This document shows positions 1 through 8,790 of a DNA stretch of 64,000 nucleotides, piece after piece. The notes under the pieces were generated by a model. It was given only the letters and a program-made list of their open reading frames with translations. It searched no databases and had not been told where the DNA came from. Made by a program: the position numbers and the translations under genes. The DNA is from Acidobacteriaceae bacterium dw_441. Its GTDB lineage: Bacteria > Acidobacteriota > Terriglobia > Terriglobales > Acidobacteriaceae. How positions within the stretch are numbered: position 1 is the first letter of the stretch; every line of letters begins with the position of its first letter. The stretch is taken from assembly GCA_018449715.1 (NCBI GenBank), contig JAAVVA010000001.1, forward strand, positions 1,922,001 through 1,986,000, written 5' to 3'.

Positions 1-737
1 AAGCAGCGAACAAGGTGCAGGAACTCGACCGCCTGCAAAAATTCGGCGTCCTCGTCCGGGGTCGAGGTACTGGGCGAAGCTCCGTCGAGCATCCGGAGCC
101 ACCCAAGAACGTGAATGTCGCGAAGCCCTCCGGGGCAGTCCTTGATGTTCGGCTCGAGATGAAAGAGCGTGCTGCCGTACTTGGCATGGCGTTCACGCGT
201 CAGTTCCAGAAGGCGTGTAACGATCTCCTTCCGGTCGCGCTCGATCAGGCGCGGAAGAACCTCTTCATCGAGCCTCGCATACAGCTCCACATCTCCGGCA
301 AGAAACCGGCGATCCAGCATGGCAATGGTGAACTCGGCGTTTTCCTCGGAGAAGCGCTCGCACTCGGAGAGCTTACGCACCGTCTGGGCGACCCGAATGC
401 CGCTGTCCCACATCTCCTGCCCGATGCGGCGGAGAGACTCCTTCACGTCCCTTTCGTTGACCTTCGCGTCAAGAAGAAAAAGAAGATCGACGTCGGAGTA
501 AGGAAACAGCTCCCGACGGCCATACCCTCCGATAGCCAGCAGGACGACTCCCGTGGCGAGCTTCGGATTCTGGGCGACGGCCTCCTGCCACAGCCCTGCG
601 GCAAGCTCATCGACGGTCGAAGTACGCGCAGCAAGAGTCACCGCACCGGTGGCCCCGGCCTCAAAAGCGCCGCGGATCTCAAGCATCCGTCGCTGGTAAA
701 AACTGCGCCGCTCGCCTGCGGACTCGTTTGCCTGCAT
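1..737 (-). CDS. glnD: GlnD, PII uridylyltransferase / UMP-removing enzyme, N-terminal part (cut by window edge)
   Basis: Only the first 245 residues lie in the window. The frame reads MQANESAGERRSFYQRRMLE from an ATG at 737, after a GGAGAGAGG ribosome site. Residues 70-87 carry the nucleotidyltransferase signature GGYGRRELFPYSDVDLL, with Asp82 and Asp84 as the likely metal ligands; further on EPNIKDCPGGLRDIH is the second GlnD-type motif. GlnD is known to add and remove UMP on PII according to glutamine level; the HD and ACT domains expected in the C-terminal part would lie beyond the window edge. It is the third gene after amtB and glnB on the same strand, 91 bases below glnB, so its target protein is encoded next to it. 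The overlapping plus-strand frame is an antisense shadow. Confidence 0.93.
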   Translation of the reverse strand, partial: MQANESAGERRSFYQRRMLEIRGAFEAGATGAVTLAARTSTVDELAAGLWQEAVAQNPKLATGVVLLAIGGYGRRELFPYSDVDLLFLLDAKVNERDVKESLRRIGQEMWDSGIRVAQTVRKLSECERFSEENAEFTIAMLDRRFLAGDVELYARLDEEVLPRLIERDRKEIVTRLLELTRERHAKYGSTLFHLEPNIKDCPGGLRDIHVLGWLRMLDGASPSTSTPDEDAEFLQAVEFLHLVRC

Positions 738-828
738 TCGCCTCTCTCCGAGTCTTCAGGATAGTTCGCCCGCGGCATCCGCCACGGGCTTGTCTCTGTT
801 GGCTGAGAATACTCCGCCGAAGCGAAGA

Positions 829-1194
<366 letters not shown>

Positions 1195-1217
1195 TCAGAT
1201 TCCATCGTTCCCAGAGC

Positions 1218-2660
1218 CTAGTGCGCCCAGTCGTAACCTTCTTCACCGTGCTGGGAGAGGTCAAGGCCATCGCGCTCGTCTTCCTCGCTCACCCTGAGTC
1301 CCATCGTCTTGTCTACCACGAACAGGATTACCAGAGTACCAATAATCGAGATCGTCCACGCAATGGCAACACCTGCGATCTGATTCAGAACCTGGTGGCC
1401 GTTGCCCTCCAGCAGACCGGTCGGCTTGCCCGCCCCGAGGATGGGGTTGATCGTGCTATTGGCAAAGACACCGGTCAGGATTGCACCGAGGGTCCCGCCC
1501 GCGCCGTGAACGCCGAAGGCGTCGAGCGAGTCGTCATAGCCGAACCAGGACTTGACCTTCACCACCATGAAGTAGCAGAAGACTCCGGTGAACAGGCCAA
1601 TCCAGAGAGCCGACATCGGGGTGACAAAACCAGCAGCCGGGGTGATTCCGACCAGACCGGCCACCGCGCCCGAGATCGCTCCCAGCGCCGAGGGCTTGCC
1701 CTGGCGAATCCACTCCGCAGCAATCCAGCCAATCGCCGCGGCGGCAGCGCCGAAATGAGTCGCCACGAAGGCCGAGGTCGCCAGCGAGCCAGCCGAGAGC
1801 GCCGAACCGGCGTTGAAGCCGAACCAGCCCACCCACAGAAGGCACGCGCCGATAAAGCTGAGCACGACCGAGTGCGGAGGCATCGGCTGCTTCGGGAAGC
1901 CAAGACGCTTGCCGAGATAGATCGCCGTCACCAACGCCGAGATTCCCGAGGTGACGTGGACCACGGTTCCACCCGCAAAGTCGAGGCACGGAATCTTGCC
2001 GCCCAAAGCCGCGTTCAGCAGTCCGCCCTTGCCCCAGACCATGTGCGCCATCGGGCTGTAGATGATGATCGTCCAAAGGAACATGAAGACAAGCATCGAG
2101 GAGAACTTCATGCGCTCCGCGAAGGCTCCGGTGATCAGGGCCGGGGTGATGATCGCGAACATCAACTGATAGACCATGAAGGTCTGGAGCGGGATCGTCG
2201 TCACGTAGGTCGAGTCCGGCGTGAGGCCGACTCCGTGAAGGAACATATTGCCGAAGCCGCCGATAAAGGCATTTCCTTCCCCGAAGGCCAGCGAATACCC
2301 CACGATCGCCCACAGAACGGTCACCATCGCCATCATGGCGAAGGTCTGCATCATGGTTCCGAGCACGTTCTTCTTGCGAACCAGGCCGCCATAGAACAGG
2401 GCCAAGCCGGGGCCGCTCATCATCAGCACCAGCGCGGCGGAGACCAGCATCCAGGCGTTATCGCCGGAGGTCTGCGCCGAAGCAATCGCCTTCGCGTTGT
2501 CGGCGGTCTGCTTTTCGAGAGCGGCCAGGCGGTCCGCCTGGGGCGCGGAGGCTGCCGCGGCAGGGGCCTGGGCCAGGGCCGTCTGCCCGGTCAGAACCGA
2601 GCCGCCCACTCCCAGAGTCAGCAGAAGAGCCAGAAACACCTTTACTACGGCAACACGCAT
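1218..2660 (-). CDS. amtB: Ammonium transporter AmtB with signal peptide
   Basis: A 480-residue ammonium channel of the Amt/MEP/Rh family. It begins with a signal peptide (about residues 1-31, ending ALAQ), then an Ala-rich periplasmic stretch with a short helical segment, then about eleven membrane helices. The conserved pore histidines are visible in VVHVTSGISAL and FGVHGAGGTLG. The cytosolic tail ends in an acidic segment, SEEDERDGLDLSQHGEEGYDWAH, usual in Amt proteins next to PII. I prefer the ATG at 2660; a GTG at 2672 four codons earlier is also possible, and neither has a strong ribosome site. It is the first gene of the amtB-glnB-glnD group. I looked for a sigma-54 type promoter upstream and saw none that was convincing. 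Confidence 0.95.
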   Translation of the reverse strand: MRVAVVKVFLALLLTLGVGGSVLTGQTALAQAPAAAASAPQADRLAALEKQTADNAKAIASAQTSGDNAWMLVSAALVLMMSGPGLALFYGGLVRKKNVLGTMMQTFAMMAMVTVLWAIVGYSLAFGEGNAFIGGFGNMFLHGVGLTPDSTYVTTIPLQTFMVYQLMFAIITPALITGAFAERMKFSSMLVFMFLWTIIIYSPMAHMVWGKGGLLNAALGGKIPCLDFAGGTVVHVTSGISALVTAIYLGKRLGFPKQPMPPHSVVLSFIGACLLWVGWFGFNAGSALSAGSLATSAFVATHFGAAAAAIGWIAAEWIRQGKPSALGAISGAVAGLVGITPAAGFVTPMSALWIGLFTGVFCYFMVVKVKSWFGYDDSLDAFGVHGAGGTLGAILTGVFANSTINPILGAGKPTGLLEGNGHQVLNQIAGVAIAWTISIIGTLVILFVVDKTMGLRVSEEDERDGLDLSQHGEEGYDWAH

Positions 2661-2887
2661 GGATTCGATCACCCGTCTGAATAAATTTTGAAAGTTCGGA
2701 GGAGAGACGTGCAGACCGAAACGCTTGTTCAGAAACGGAAAACCTGCAGTCCAATAGCTTTGCTGCGACGTGGGAGCAAAGAGTTTTGTTTAACTTTTAT
2801 CTTAATCTACACAAGCAGAAGCTCATCACAAAGTAGAAATCCGGTCTCTCCCCTAAGACGAGCCGGAGCGCCCCACTCTTCCCTGCC

Positions 2888-3163
2888 TCAGGCAGCCAGC
2901 AACGCATCGACGATCCGGGCCCACTCCGCATCGAGATCGCCCCTGGCGACAGGACGCCCAGCCCTCCGGTACCAGTACCCGGCATTGGCGAGGTCGCCCT
3001 CCTTGCGATGCAGGTACGCGTGAACCCACGATCCGCTCGCGTCCTCGACCTCCTGCGCGACCTCGTGGGCTCGATCCCAGTTGCCCTGCGCGTCCCACCA
3101 CAGGGCAAGAAGCGCCCCGCGGAAGGCGTCGGGTTTTGCCGCCTTGAACTCTGTCGGAGTCAT
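2888..3163 (-). CDS. Small conserved soluble protein, unknown function
   Basis: A 91-residue acidic soluble protein without signal peptide or membrane helix. The centre reads WDRAHEVAQEVEDASGSWVHAY followed by LHRKEGDLANAGYWYRRAGRP, which has the look of two short helical hairpins, like a degenerate TPR pair (WVHAYLHRKEGD-NAGYWYRRA). I recall similar short proteins in several Gram-negative phyla annotated only as hypothetical. It starts 10 bases after the stop of the secreted esterase gene upstream, so the two are probably cotranscribed. The ribosome site is weak, which fits translational coupling. No function can be assigned. Confidence 0.75.
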   Translation of the reverse strand: MTPTEFKAAKPDAFRGALLALWWDAQGNWDRAHEVAQEVEDASGSWVHAYLHRKEGDLANAGYWYRRAGRPVARGDLDAEWARIVDALLAA

Positions 3164-3173
3164 CCCGTCTATT

Positions 3174-4088
3174 TTACTGAGCCGGAGCCGCGTAACCGCG
3201 CTCCCGCATCCACTTGATCAGAAGGTCCGTCCACACGCTCAGCTGAGGATTCGTCGGAGCCAGCCCCGAGCCATGCGCCCCGTGCTGGAAGATGTGCATC
3301 TCCGCCGGAACACCGGCCCTCACCAGCGCCTCGTAGAACATCACGCTGTTGGCAATCGGAACGGTCTGGTCATCGGTCGTCGAAAACAGAAACGTGGGAG
3401 GCGTCTTTGGAGTGACCTGCAACTCATTCGAAAGCAGCGTGACGAGAGCAGGGTCCGGCGTATCGCCCAGCAGGTTTCGCTTCGAGCCAAGGTGAACCGA
3501 GGGGCTCATCATCGTGATGACGGGATAGGACAGGATAAGGAAGTCCGGTCGGCTGCTCTTCTGCGCAATCGGGTCGGTAGATGAGGCATCTCCCAGGTCG
3601 AAGTGCGTTCCAGCTGTCGCGGTCAGATGTCCTCCCGCGGAGAAGCCCCACATGCCGAGATGATCTTCGGCAATCCCATACTCGGCGGCGTGCGCCCGAA
3701 CGAGGCGAATGGCTCGCTGCGCATCCCCAAGCTCGACCGGGTGGTTATAGCGAGGCCCGAGACGGTAGCGCAGGACGAACGCTGCCACTCCATGCGAGTT
3801 GAGCCACCGCGCGACGTCCGAGCCCTCCTTTTCCATCGAAAGATGCTGGTAGCCTCCACCGGGAGCAATCACGACACCGGTCTTCGTCGGGTTAGGGATG
3901 CTCGGAAGAAAAATCGTCAGCTCGGGCTTGTCGATGTCCTCGCTCCCCTGCGAGCCCGGAGCGCCCGAAGGCCACAGCAACACCTCCGGTCCGTTCTTCT
4001 GCTGACCCGACTGGGCCGCTGCTCCCTCCGACAGAAAGAAAAAAACAACAAGTCCAGCCGCAATCAAACGCACGTCAAAGTTCTTCAT
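3174..4088 (-). CDS. Secreted alpha/beta-hydrolase, acetyl-xylan/feruloyl esterase-like
   Basis: A 304-residue secreted hydrolase starting at an ATG at 4088 (MKNFDVRLIAAGLVVFFF), which gives a clean signal peptide ending AAAQ; the longer upstream reading frame adds only charged residues. The fold signals are an oxyanion segment APGGGYQHL, the nucleophile elbow GFSAGGH and a C-terminal catalytic histidine in HGAHGSG, with a likely acid in TTDDQTVP. This pattern fits the BD-FAE type esterases that remove acetyl or feruloyl groups from plant polysaccharides, often annotated as xylanase or lipase. The substrate is inferred. It is transcribed away from gmhA and followed by a small unknown gene. 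Confidence 0.82.
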   Translation of the reverse strand: MKNFDVRLIAAGLVVFFFLSEGAAAQSGQQKNGPEVLLWPSGAPGSQGSEDIDKPELTIFLPSIPNPTKTGVVIAPGGGYQHLSMEKEGSDVARWLNSHGVAAFVLRYRLGPRYNHPVELGDAQRAIRLVRAHAAEYGIAEDHLGMWGFSAGGHLTATAGTHFDLGDASSTDPIAQKSSRPDFLILSYPVITMMSPSVHLGSKRNLLGDTPDPALVTLLSNELQVTPKTPPTFLFSTTDDQTVPIANSVMFYEALVRAGVPAEMHIFQHGAHGSGLAPTNPQLSVWTDLLIKWMRERGYAAPAQ

Positions 4089-4225
4089 CCGATTTATTTG
4101 CCTCACTGTAACAAGTCTCTTCAAACGCAAGCCCCGCCCTAGCAATTGATCTGCCTTTGGTGGATTTTTCTTACCGCACACCGTACCCTGAAGTCGGGGA
4201 GGCCATCATAAGCCTCGGAGAGTTC

Positions 4226-4813
4226 ATGAAACAACTCGTTCAAAAACAACTTGCGCAGTCGATTGCGACCATGCAAGCTACGCTGGCCGACGAGCATATC
4301 GCCGATACGGTCATCGCCATCGCAAAGCTTACGGCCAACGCCATGAAGACCGGCGGCAAGCTGATGGTTGCAGGCAACGGTGGCTCCGCTGCCGATGCTC
4401 AGCACCTGGTCGCGGAGTTTGTCGTGCGGCTCGTCTCAAACCGCCCCGCAATGCCTGCTATCGCCCTGACCACGGACAGCTCCATCATGACCGCAGCAGG
4501 AAACGACTTCAACTTCGACTGCATCTTTGCGCGCCAGATCGAAGCGCTCGGGCAGCCGGGCGATGTCTTTCTCGGCATCTCGACCTCGGGAAACTCGAAG
4601 AACATTCTTCAAGCCGTACAGCAGGCCAAGGAAAAGAAGATCACGACCGTCGCCTTCACCGGCAACGGCGGCGGCAAGCTGCGCGATCTGTGCGACTACA
4701 ACGTCATCATCCCATCGGACATCACGATGAATATCCAGGAGTGCCACCTGGCGCTCGAACACATCTTCTGCCTCGCCGTGGAGCACTTCTACTTCGACAA
4801 TCCGTCCCTCTAA
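4226..4813 (+). CDS. gmhA: Phosphoheptose isomerase (sedoheptulose 7-phosphate isomerase)
   Basis: A 195-residue SIS-domain enzyme, close to the 192 residues of E. coli GmhA. It converts sedoheptulose 7-phosphate to D-glycero-D-manno-heptose 7-phosphate, the first step of heptose supply for lipopolysaccharide core. Visible motifs are GNGGSAADAQHLVAEF (phosphate loop), ISTSGNSKN (second SIS phosphate site), and ECHLALEHIFC with the zinc/catalytic histidines typical of GmhA. I chose the ATG at 4226, preceded by CGGAGAG; an in-frame TTG at 4157 would add 23 residues with no family support. A perfect hairpin follows the gene. No other heptose gene is in the window. Confidence 0.93.
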   Translation: MKQLVQKQLAQSIATMQATLADEHIADTVIAIAKLTANAMKTGGKLMVAGNGGSAADAQHLVAEFVVRLVSNRPAMPAIALTTDSSIMTAAGNDFNFDCIFARQIEALGQPGDVFLGISTSGNSKNILQAVQQAKEKKITTVAFTGNGGGKLRDLCDYNVIIPSDITMNIQECHLALEHIFCLAVEHFYFDNPSL

Positions 4814-4826
4814 CCACCTTCTGTTC

Positions 4827-4869
4827 GAGCAGCCGCCGGCTTCCCTCCCCAATACTCCGGCGGCTGCTC
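4827..4869 (+). terminator. Hairpin terminator after gmhA
   Basis: Two 13-base arms, GAGCAGCCGCCGG and its exact complement, enclose a 17-base loop; the right arm is followed by AAATCGTTTAAAA. It lies 14 bases after the gmhA stop codon. The T-tract is weak, so termination may be partial. Confidence 0.7.
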
Positions 4870-4989
4870 AAATCGTTTAAAACGCCGACCTCCGGCACAC
4901 ATGCCTGCCTACCTTTCATGGCTCATGGCGCATCACACTATGCAATGGACTGTCCCGCACAGAGCATTGAACTACTTCCAGGAGTTTGA

Positions 4990-5565
4990 ATGAACGTCAA
5001 TTTCGCACGCACAAAAAACAAGATCGTAACGACTGCACGCCTTTGCGCTGTTCTGGCTGCTTCCCTGCCGCTTTTCACCGGATGCAACTCCAAGGCGAAG
5101 CCAACCCCGGAGAACTTTACCCAGGCGATCAATGCTTACTACCAGGACCGCTCCGAATGCCTCTTCTCCAACATGCGTTTTCCGTATGCCACCTCGGACG
5201 CGGCGGTCGTCAAGCAGATGAACACCCTCGTCCAGTCACACCTGCTGGAGGCGAGCTACGAGTCGGCGGTGAAGACAACGCGCTACACCGTGTCCACCAC
5301 GGGAACGCGCTACGCTCCACGCTTCTGCTACGGCCATCGCGCCGTGGCCTCGATCGACCACTTCACGACGCCGGAGAAAGGCCCCAGCGGTTTCCCCGAA
5401 ACAAACATCGAGTATCACTACACGCTTCTGGATGTTCCGGTGTGGGCTCGCTCGGCTGAGATCGGCGCGGCCTACCCGCAGATGGCGCAAATGGCCGCTA
5501 ATGGAGGTACCGACAAGATATCGCTCGCCCAGACCCTCGCCGGATGGCAGGTGCCAGAGCGATAG
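4990..5565 (+). CDS. Putative outer-membrane/periplasmic lipoprotein, unknown function
   Basis: A 191-residue protein with an N-terminal lipoprotein signal: charged start, hydrophobic stretch and the lipobox LFTGC, so Cys32 is probably lipid-modified. The mature part has no repeats or membrane helices. It contains a region RSECLFSNMRFPYATSD near residues 54-70 and two further cysteine- and aromatic-rich patches (RFCYGHRAVASIDHFTTP; NIEYHYTLLDVPVWA). The ribosome site CCAGGAG is good. The gene stands alone between the gmhA terminator and a bidirectional hairpin. I do not recognise the family beyond a lipoprotein of Acidobacteria-like genomes. Confidence 0.8.
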   Translation: MNVNFARTKNKIVTTARLCAVLAASLPLFTGCNSKAKPTPENFTQAINAYYQDRSECLFSNMRFPYATSDAAVVKQMNTLVQSHLLEASYESAVKTTRYTVSTTGTRYAPRFCYGHRAVASIDHFTTPEKGPSGFPETNIEYHYTLLDVPVWARSAEIGAAYPQMAQMAANGGTDKISLAQTLAGWQVPER

Positions 5566-5599
5566 CCCCGATAGTTCCGACAGCCCCGAGCCGATTGCA

Positions 5600-5640
5600 A
5601 AAGAAGGGTTGAGCATCGACCAGATGCTCAACCCTTCTTT
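5600..5640. terminator. Bidirectional hairpin terminator between lipoprotein gene and tag
   Basis: Perfect 18-base inverted repeat (AAAGAAGGGTTGAGCATC and its complement) with a 5-base loop GACCA. The A-run on the left and T-run on the right make it a terminator on both strands. The tag stop codon (5628-5630) lies inside the right arm, so the last tag codons are part of the hairpin. Confidence 0.9.
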
Positions 5641-6185
5641 CTGCGAAAACATGTGGGAGCGTGGTCGTCCACGACTCCTGTGGCCTGCAGCCACGCATAG
5701 ACGATTACCGGCCCCACGAACTTGAATCCCTTCTTCTTCAGCGCCTTCGACATCTCCTCTGAGAGTGGAGTCTTCGCCGGAACGCTCCCCGTGCGGTTGA
5801 CGATCGGCTTCCCTCCCGCCATGCCCCACACAAACTTCGAGAAGTCCTCGCCCTCGTCCTGCATCTTCAGGAAGATCTTCGCTCCATTGATGGTCGCCTC
5901 GATCTTCGCTCTCGAGCGGATGATGCCCGGATTTTCGAGCAGCCGCTTCACGTCCTTCTCCGCCATGCGGGCGACCTTCTTCGGGTCGAAGTCATAAAAC
6001 GCCTCGCGAAAGCCATCGCGCTTGCGCAGGATCGTCAGCCACGACAGGCCAGCCTGAAAGCCGTCGAGCATCAGCTTCTCCCACAGCGCCCGACTGTCGT
6101 ACTCGGGAACACCCCACTCCCCATCGTGGTAAGCGCGCATCAGCGGATCGCTCTCCGCCCAGCGACAACGAACAATCTCTTTCAT
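5628..6185 (-). CDS. tag: DNA-3-methyladenine glycosylase I
   Basis: A 185-residue base-excision repair enzyme of the Tag family (E. coli Tag is 187 residues). It removes 3-methyladenine from alkylated DNA. The N-terminus carries RCRWAESDPLMRAYHDGEWG, and the C-terminus DDHAPTCF; together Cys7, His20 and the C-terminal His and Cys form the known Tag zinc site. The middle GFQAGLSWLTILRKRDGFREAF is the family's most conserved stretch. The upstream ribosome site is poor. It follows the small helix-turn-helix gene by 69 bases on the same strand; its 3' end is embedded in the shared terminator hairpin. Confidence 0.95.
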   Translation of the reverse strand: MKEIVRCRWAESDPLMRAYHDGEWGVPEYDSRALWEKLMLDGFQAGLSWLTILRKRDGFREAFYDFDPKKVARMAEKDVKRLLENPGIIRSRAKIEATINGAKIFLKMQDEGEDFSKFVWGMAGGKPIVNRTGSVPAKTPLSEEMSKALKKKGFKFVGPVIVYAWLQATGVVDDHAPTCFRRKKG

Positions 6186-6254
6186 GGAAGGATTGGATCA
6201 CACCAAAGCGAAAAAGAAGCGAAAATCTTTTAAGAAAAATCAGGAAAACGGAAC

Positions 6255-6503
6255 CTAACGTACCCGGCCTGCGGGCTTCTTCTGCTTCGGGGAGACAGGA
6301 GCCGCCTGCGGCTTTACGCCACTCTTCTCGTCCATCCACGCATCGAGCAGCGTCTTCTTGAAGCGCCAGCGATTGCCCAGCTTGAACGCCGGGATGAAAC
6401 CCTCCGAGGCGTACCGGTACAGCGTATCGCCGCTGATGCCGAGATACTCCGACGCCTGCCGAATATCCATCACTTCACGAGGAGCCGTCTGTGCCTGTAC
6501 CAT
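6255..6503 (-). CDS. Small MerR/excisionase-type helix-turn-helix DNA-binding protein
   Basis: An 82-residue protein whose first 60 residues form a winged helix of the excisionase/BldC type: MDIRQASEYLGISGDTLYRY is the recognition helix region and FIPAFKLGNRWRFKK the wing. The last 20 residues are Pro/Lys-rich and probably disordered. The ribosome site GGGAGGT is good. Proteins of this kind are common as stand-alone chromosomal regulators; no integrase is near, so a phage origin is not supported. Target genes are unknown; tag is downstream on the same strand and the phosphofructokinase gene upstream. Confidence 0.85.
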   Translation of the reverse strand: MVQAQTAPREVMDIRQASEYLGISGDTLYRYASEGFIPAFKLGNRWRFKKTLLDAWMDEKSGVKPQAAPVSPKQKKPAGRVR

Positions 6504-6652
6504 CGGATGCGACCTCCCTCAATCGCAGAAAGAAACGGGCGAAAACCGGAAAGAGCCCGGCCAAACCCGGCACACTCTTTGTATCCCGATTCCATTGCCC
6601 GTTTCAATCAAATTCTTCAGGGGTTTACCAGTAAATAACTGATAACGCATCA

Positions 6653-7696
6653 CTAAACAGCAGGAGGAGGAGGCTGAAGTCCTTTGATCACAGCAAGTAA
6701 ATCCTCACCCACCGTCCGCGTCTTCGCAATGGCGTCGGCCAACGGAATATCCGTGATCTCGGTCCCCCGCAGCACCACCAGGCGGCTGGACTTGCCCGCG
6801 TGCAGCAGGTCGATCGCGGCCACGCCGTAACGAGTCGCAAGCATACGGTCATACGCCGTCGGGGTTCCTCCCCGCTGCGTGTGGCCAAGATTGACGCTGC
6901 GCGTCTCGTACTTCGTGCGCTTCTCGATCTCCTCGGCCAGCACCTGCCCGATACCGCTCAGGCGAACGTGCCCGAACGAATCCACATTGGTCCCATGCGA
7001 CTCCTGCTCACCACCGGGGAAGGTTGCGCCCTCCGCCACCACCACAATCGAGAACAACTTTCCATGCTCGCGGCGATAGGTTACCAGGCGGCAGACCTCG
7101 TCGATGTCGATAGGAACCTCCGGCACAAGGATCACGTCCGCGCCGCCCGCGATTCCCGAGGTCACCGCGATCCATCCCGCATCGCGCCCCATCACCTCGA
7201 CCACCATTACGCGGTTGTGCGCCTCGGCGGTCGAGTGCAGCCGATCCACCGCCTCGGTCGCGATGCTCACCGCCGTATCGAATCCGAAGCAGGCATCGGT
7301 TCCGCTCAGGTCGTTATCGACCGTCTTCGGAACCCCGACGCACTTCAATCCGCGCTCTGCCAGCGCCAGCGAAATCGACTGCGTATCGTCTCCGCCAAGA
7401 GCGATCAGCGCATCCAGTTTGTGCTTCTGGATCACCTCAAGACACTTCTCAAATCCGCCGGGAATCTTCTTCACATTCGTGCGCGACGAACGCAGAATCG
7501 TGCCGCCCCTGTGCAGAATGCCCGAGGTCGTCTCGAGCGTCAGCGGCATGGTCACATCGTCCAGAACGCCGCGCCAGCCTTCCATAAAGCCGACGAACTC
7601 GTCGCCGTAGTGCTGAATCCCCTTCCGCACCGCCGCACGGATCACGGCGTTCAACCCAGGACAATCCCCACCACCGGTCAACATTCCTACACGCAT
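6653..7696 (-). CDS. 6-phosphofructokinase, active-site residues of the PPi-dependent type
   Basis: A 347-residue phosphofructokinase starting at an ATG at 7696, after AAAGGAG; longer upstream readings lack support. The start is MRVGMLTGGGDCPGLNAVIR. Numbered from this start, the phosphoryl-donor loop is GGDDT at 101-105 and the next motif VPKTVDND puts Lys at 124. In E. coli ATP-PFK both positions 104 and 124 are Gly; Asp104 with Lys124 is the pair known in pyrophosphate-dependent enzymes. The fructose 6-phosphate motifs (EVMGRDAGWIA, LGHTQRGG) are intact. So the enzyme probably phosphorylates fructose 6-phosphate with PPi, reversibly. The donor is inferred from residues, not tested. It follows the MBL-fold gene by 35 bases. 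Confidence 0.9.
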   Translation of the reverse strand: MRVGMLTGGGDCPGLNAVIRAAVRKGIQHYGDEFVGFMEGWRGVLDDVTMPLTLETTSGILHRGGTILRSSRTNVKKIPGGFEKCLEVIQKHKLDALIALGGDDTQSISLALAERGLKCVGVPKTVDNDLSGTDACFGFDTAVSIATEAVDRLHSTAEAHNRVMVVEVMGRDAGWIAVTSGIAGGADVILVPEVPIDIDEVCRLVTYRREHGKLFSIVVVAEGATFPGGEQESHGTNVDSFGHVRLSGIGQVLAEEIEKRTKYETRSVNLGHTQRGGTPTAYDRMLATRYGVAAIDLLHAGKSSRLVVLRGTEITDIPLADAIAKTRTVGEDLLAVIKGLQPPPPAV

Positions 7697-7731
7697 GAAC
7701 GACTCCTTTACGGCTGAATCATATCGCAATC

Positions 7732-8775
7732 CTAACGCCACCACTCCGAGCGCAGCGGCGTGCCGGCGACTACCTCTGTGGGGCGTCCCGGTTCGGGCGA
7801 CCACAGCAGCAGCCCCTTCTCATCGGCGATCTCATACATCCGCTCGATAGGCTGCCGCCACGCGTGCAGCGCCAGGTCGAACAGGCCCCAATGAATCGGC
7901 ATCAGCAGCCCCTTGCCGCCCAGATCCTGAAAGGCCTGCGCAGCGTTGTCCGGGCCAAGATGGATGCTCTTCCACAGATCGTTGTAGGCGCCGATCTCAA
8001 GCATCGTCACGTCGAACGGCCCGTGCGCCGCGCCGATCTCCTCATACCCCGGCCACCAGCCGGAGTCTGCCCCGAAATAGACCTTGTGCTTTGCGCCCTC
8101 CAGAACAAACGACGACCACAGCGTCTCGAAGCGGTTGAACATGCCGCGACCGGAAAAGTGCCGTGACGGTAGCGCCGTGATCCTGAGCGCCGTGTCGCCG
8201 ATGCTCTCGGTCCAATCCAGCTCGGTGATGCGGCGACGGCTCACGCCATAGTCTTCGAGAATGCTACCCACTCCAAGCGACGTAACCCATTCGGTCTCCT
8301 GCGTCGAAGACATGCGGGCCAGAGTACGAATCGTGGCCTCGCCAAGATGATCGTAGTGGTCATGCGAGACAAGCACGACGTCGAGCCGAGGCATCTCTTC
8401 CAGCTTCAGAGGAGGAGCAAAAAAACGCTTCGGCCCTGCCCATCGCAGGGGAGAAGCACGCGGGTCCCACACTGGGTCGATCAGCACTCGCATTCCGTCG
8501 ATCTCCACCAGCGTCGACGAATGCCCCATCCACGTCATGCGCAGCCCGCTCGCAGGTGGAGCCGCGTACATGCTGACATCGGTGCGAAACGGTCCCAGCA
8601 GCTTACGCGGAAACTTCTCTTCCTTGTTGTTCAGATAAAGCGGGAGAACCTTACGAAGCGTCTCCCATCCACCGACCGCGGTCGGCACAGGGTTCAGAAA
8701 ACGTCCGTCTTCCAACACGGCCTTACGCAGAAAGGTCTTCGCCTGCTCCGCCTTAGAGACCTGCTCCGTCTCCAT
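7732..8775 (-). CDS. MBL-fold metallo-hydrolase (UlaG/NAPE-PLD-like)
   Basis: A 347-residue cytosolic metallo-beta-lactamase-fold hydrolase. The zinc motif SHDHYDHLG places His138, His140, Asp142 and His143 as ligands; further conserved elements are TWMGHSSTLVEIDG, FGADSGWWPGYEEIG and MPIHWGLFDLALH. This set matches the NAPE-PLD/RomA group, which includes phospholipase-D-like enzymes and many of unknown substrate. The ATG at 8775 has GGAGGT at proper distance; the GTG at 8778 is too close to it. It lies between the HAD phosphatase and the phosphofructokinase genes on the same strand, probably one transcript. Substrate unknown. Confidence 0.88.
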   Translation of the reverse strand: METEQVSKAEQAKTFLRKAVLEDGRFLNPVPTAVGGWETLRKVLPLYLNNKEEKFPRKLLGPFRTDVSMYAAPPASGLRMTWMGHSSTLVEIDGMRVLIDPVWDPRASPLRWAGPKRFFAPPLKLEEMPRLDVVLVSHDHYDHLGEATIRTLARMSSTQETEWVTSLGVGSILEDYGVSRRRITELDWTESIGDTALRITALPSRHFSGRGMFNRFETLWSSFVLEGAKHKVYFGADSGWWPGYEEIGAAHGPFDVTMLEIGAYNDLWKSIHLGPDNAAQAFQDLGGKGLLMPIHWGLFDLALHAWRQPIERMYEIADEKGLLLWSPEPGRPTEVVAGTPLRSEWWR

Positions 8776-8790
8776 CACTCACCTCCACGA

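Noticed and set aside
2661..2887. Possible sigma-54 promoter for amtB
   Set aside because: I scanned the upstream region on the minus strand for GG-N10-GC type signals with TGGCAC and TTGCA halves and found no pair with correct spacing.
6255..6503. Excisionase-like gene as a prophage remnant
   Set aside because: No integrase, repressor or att repeats nearby; stand-alone MerR/BldC-type small proteins are common chromosomal genes.
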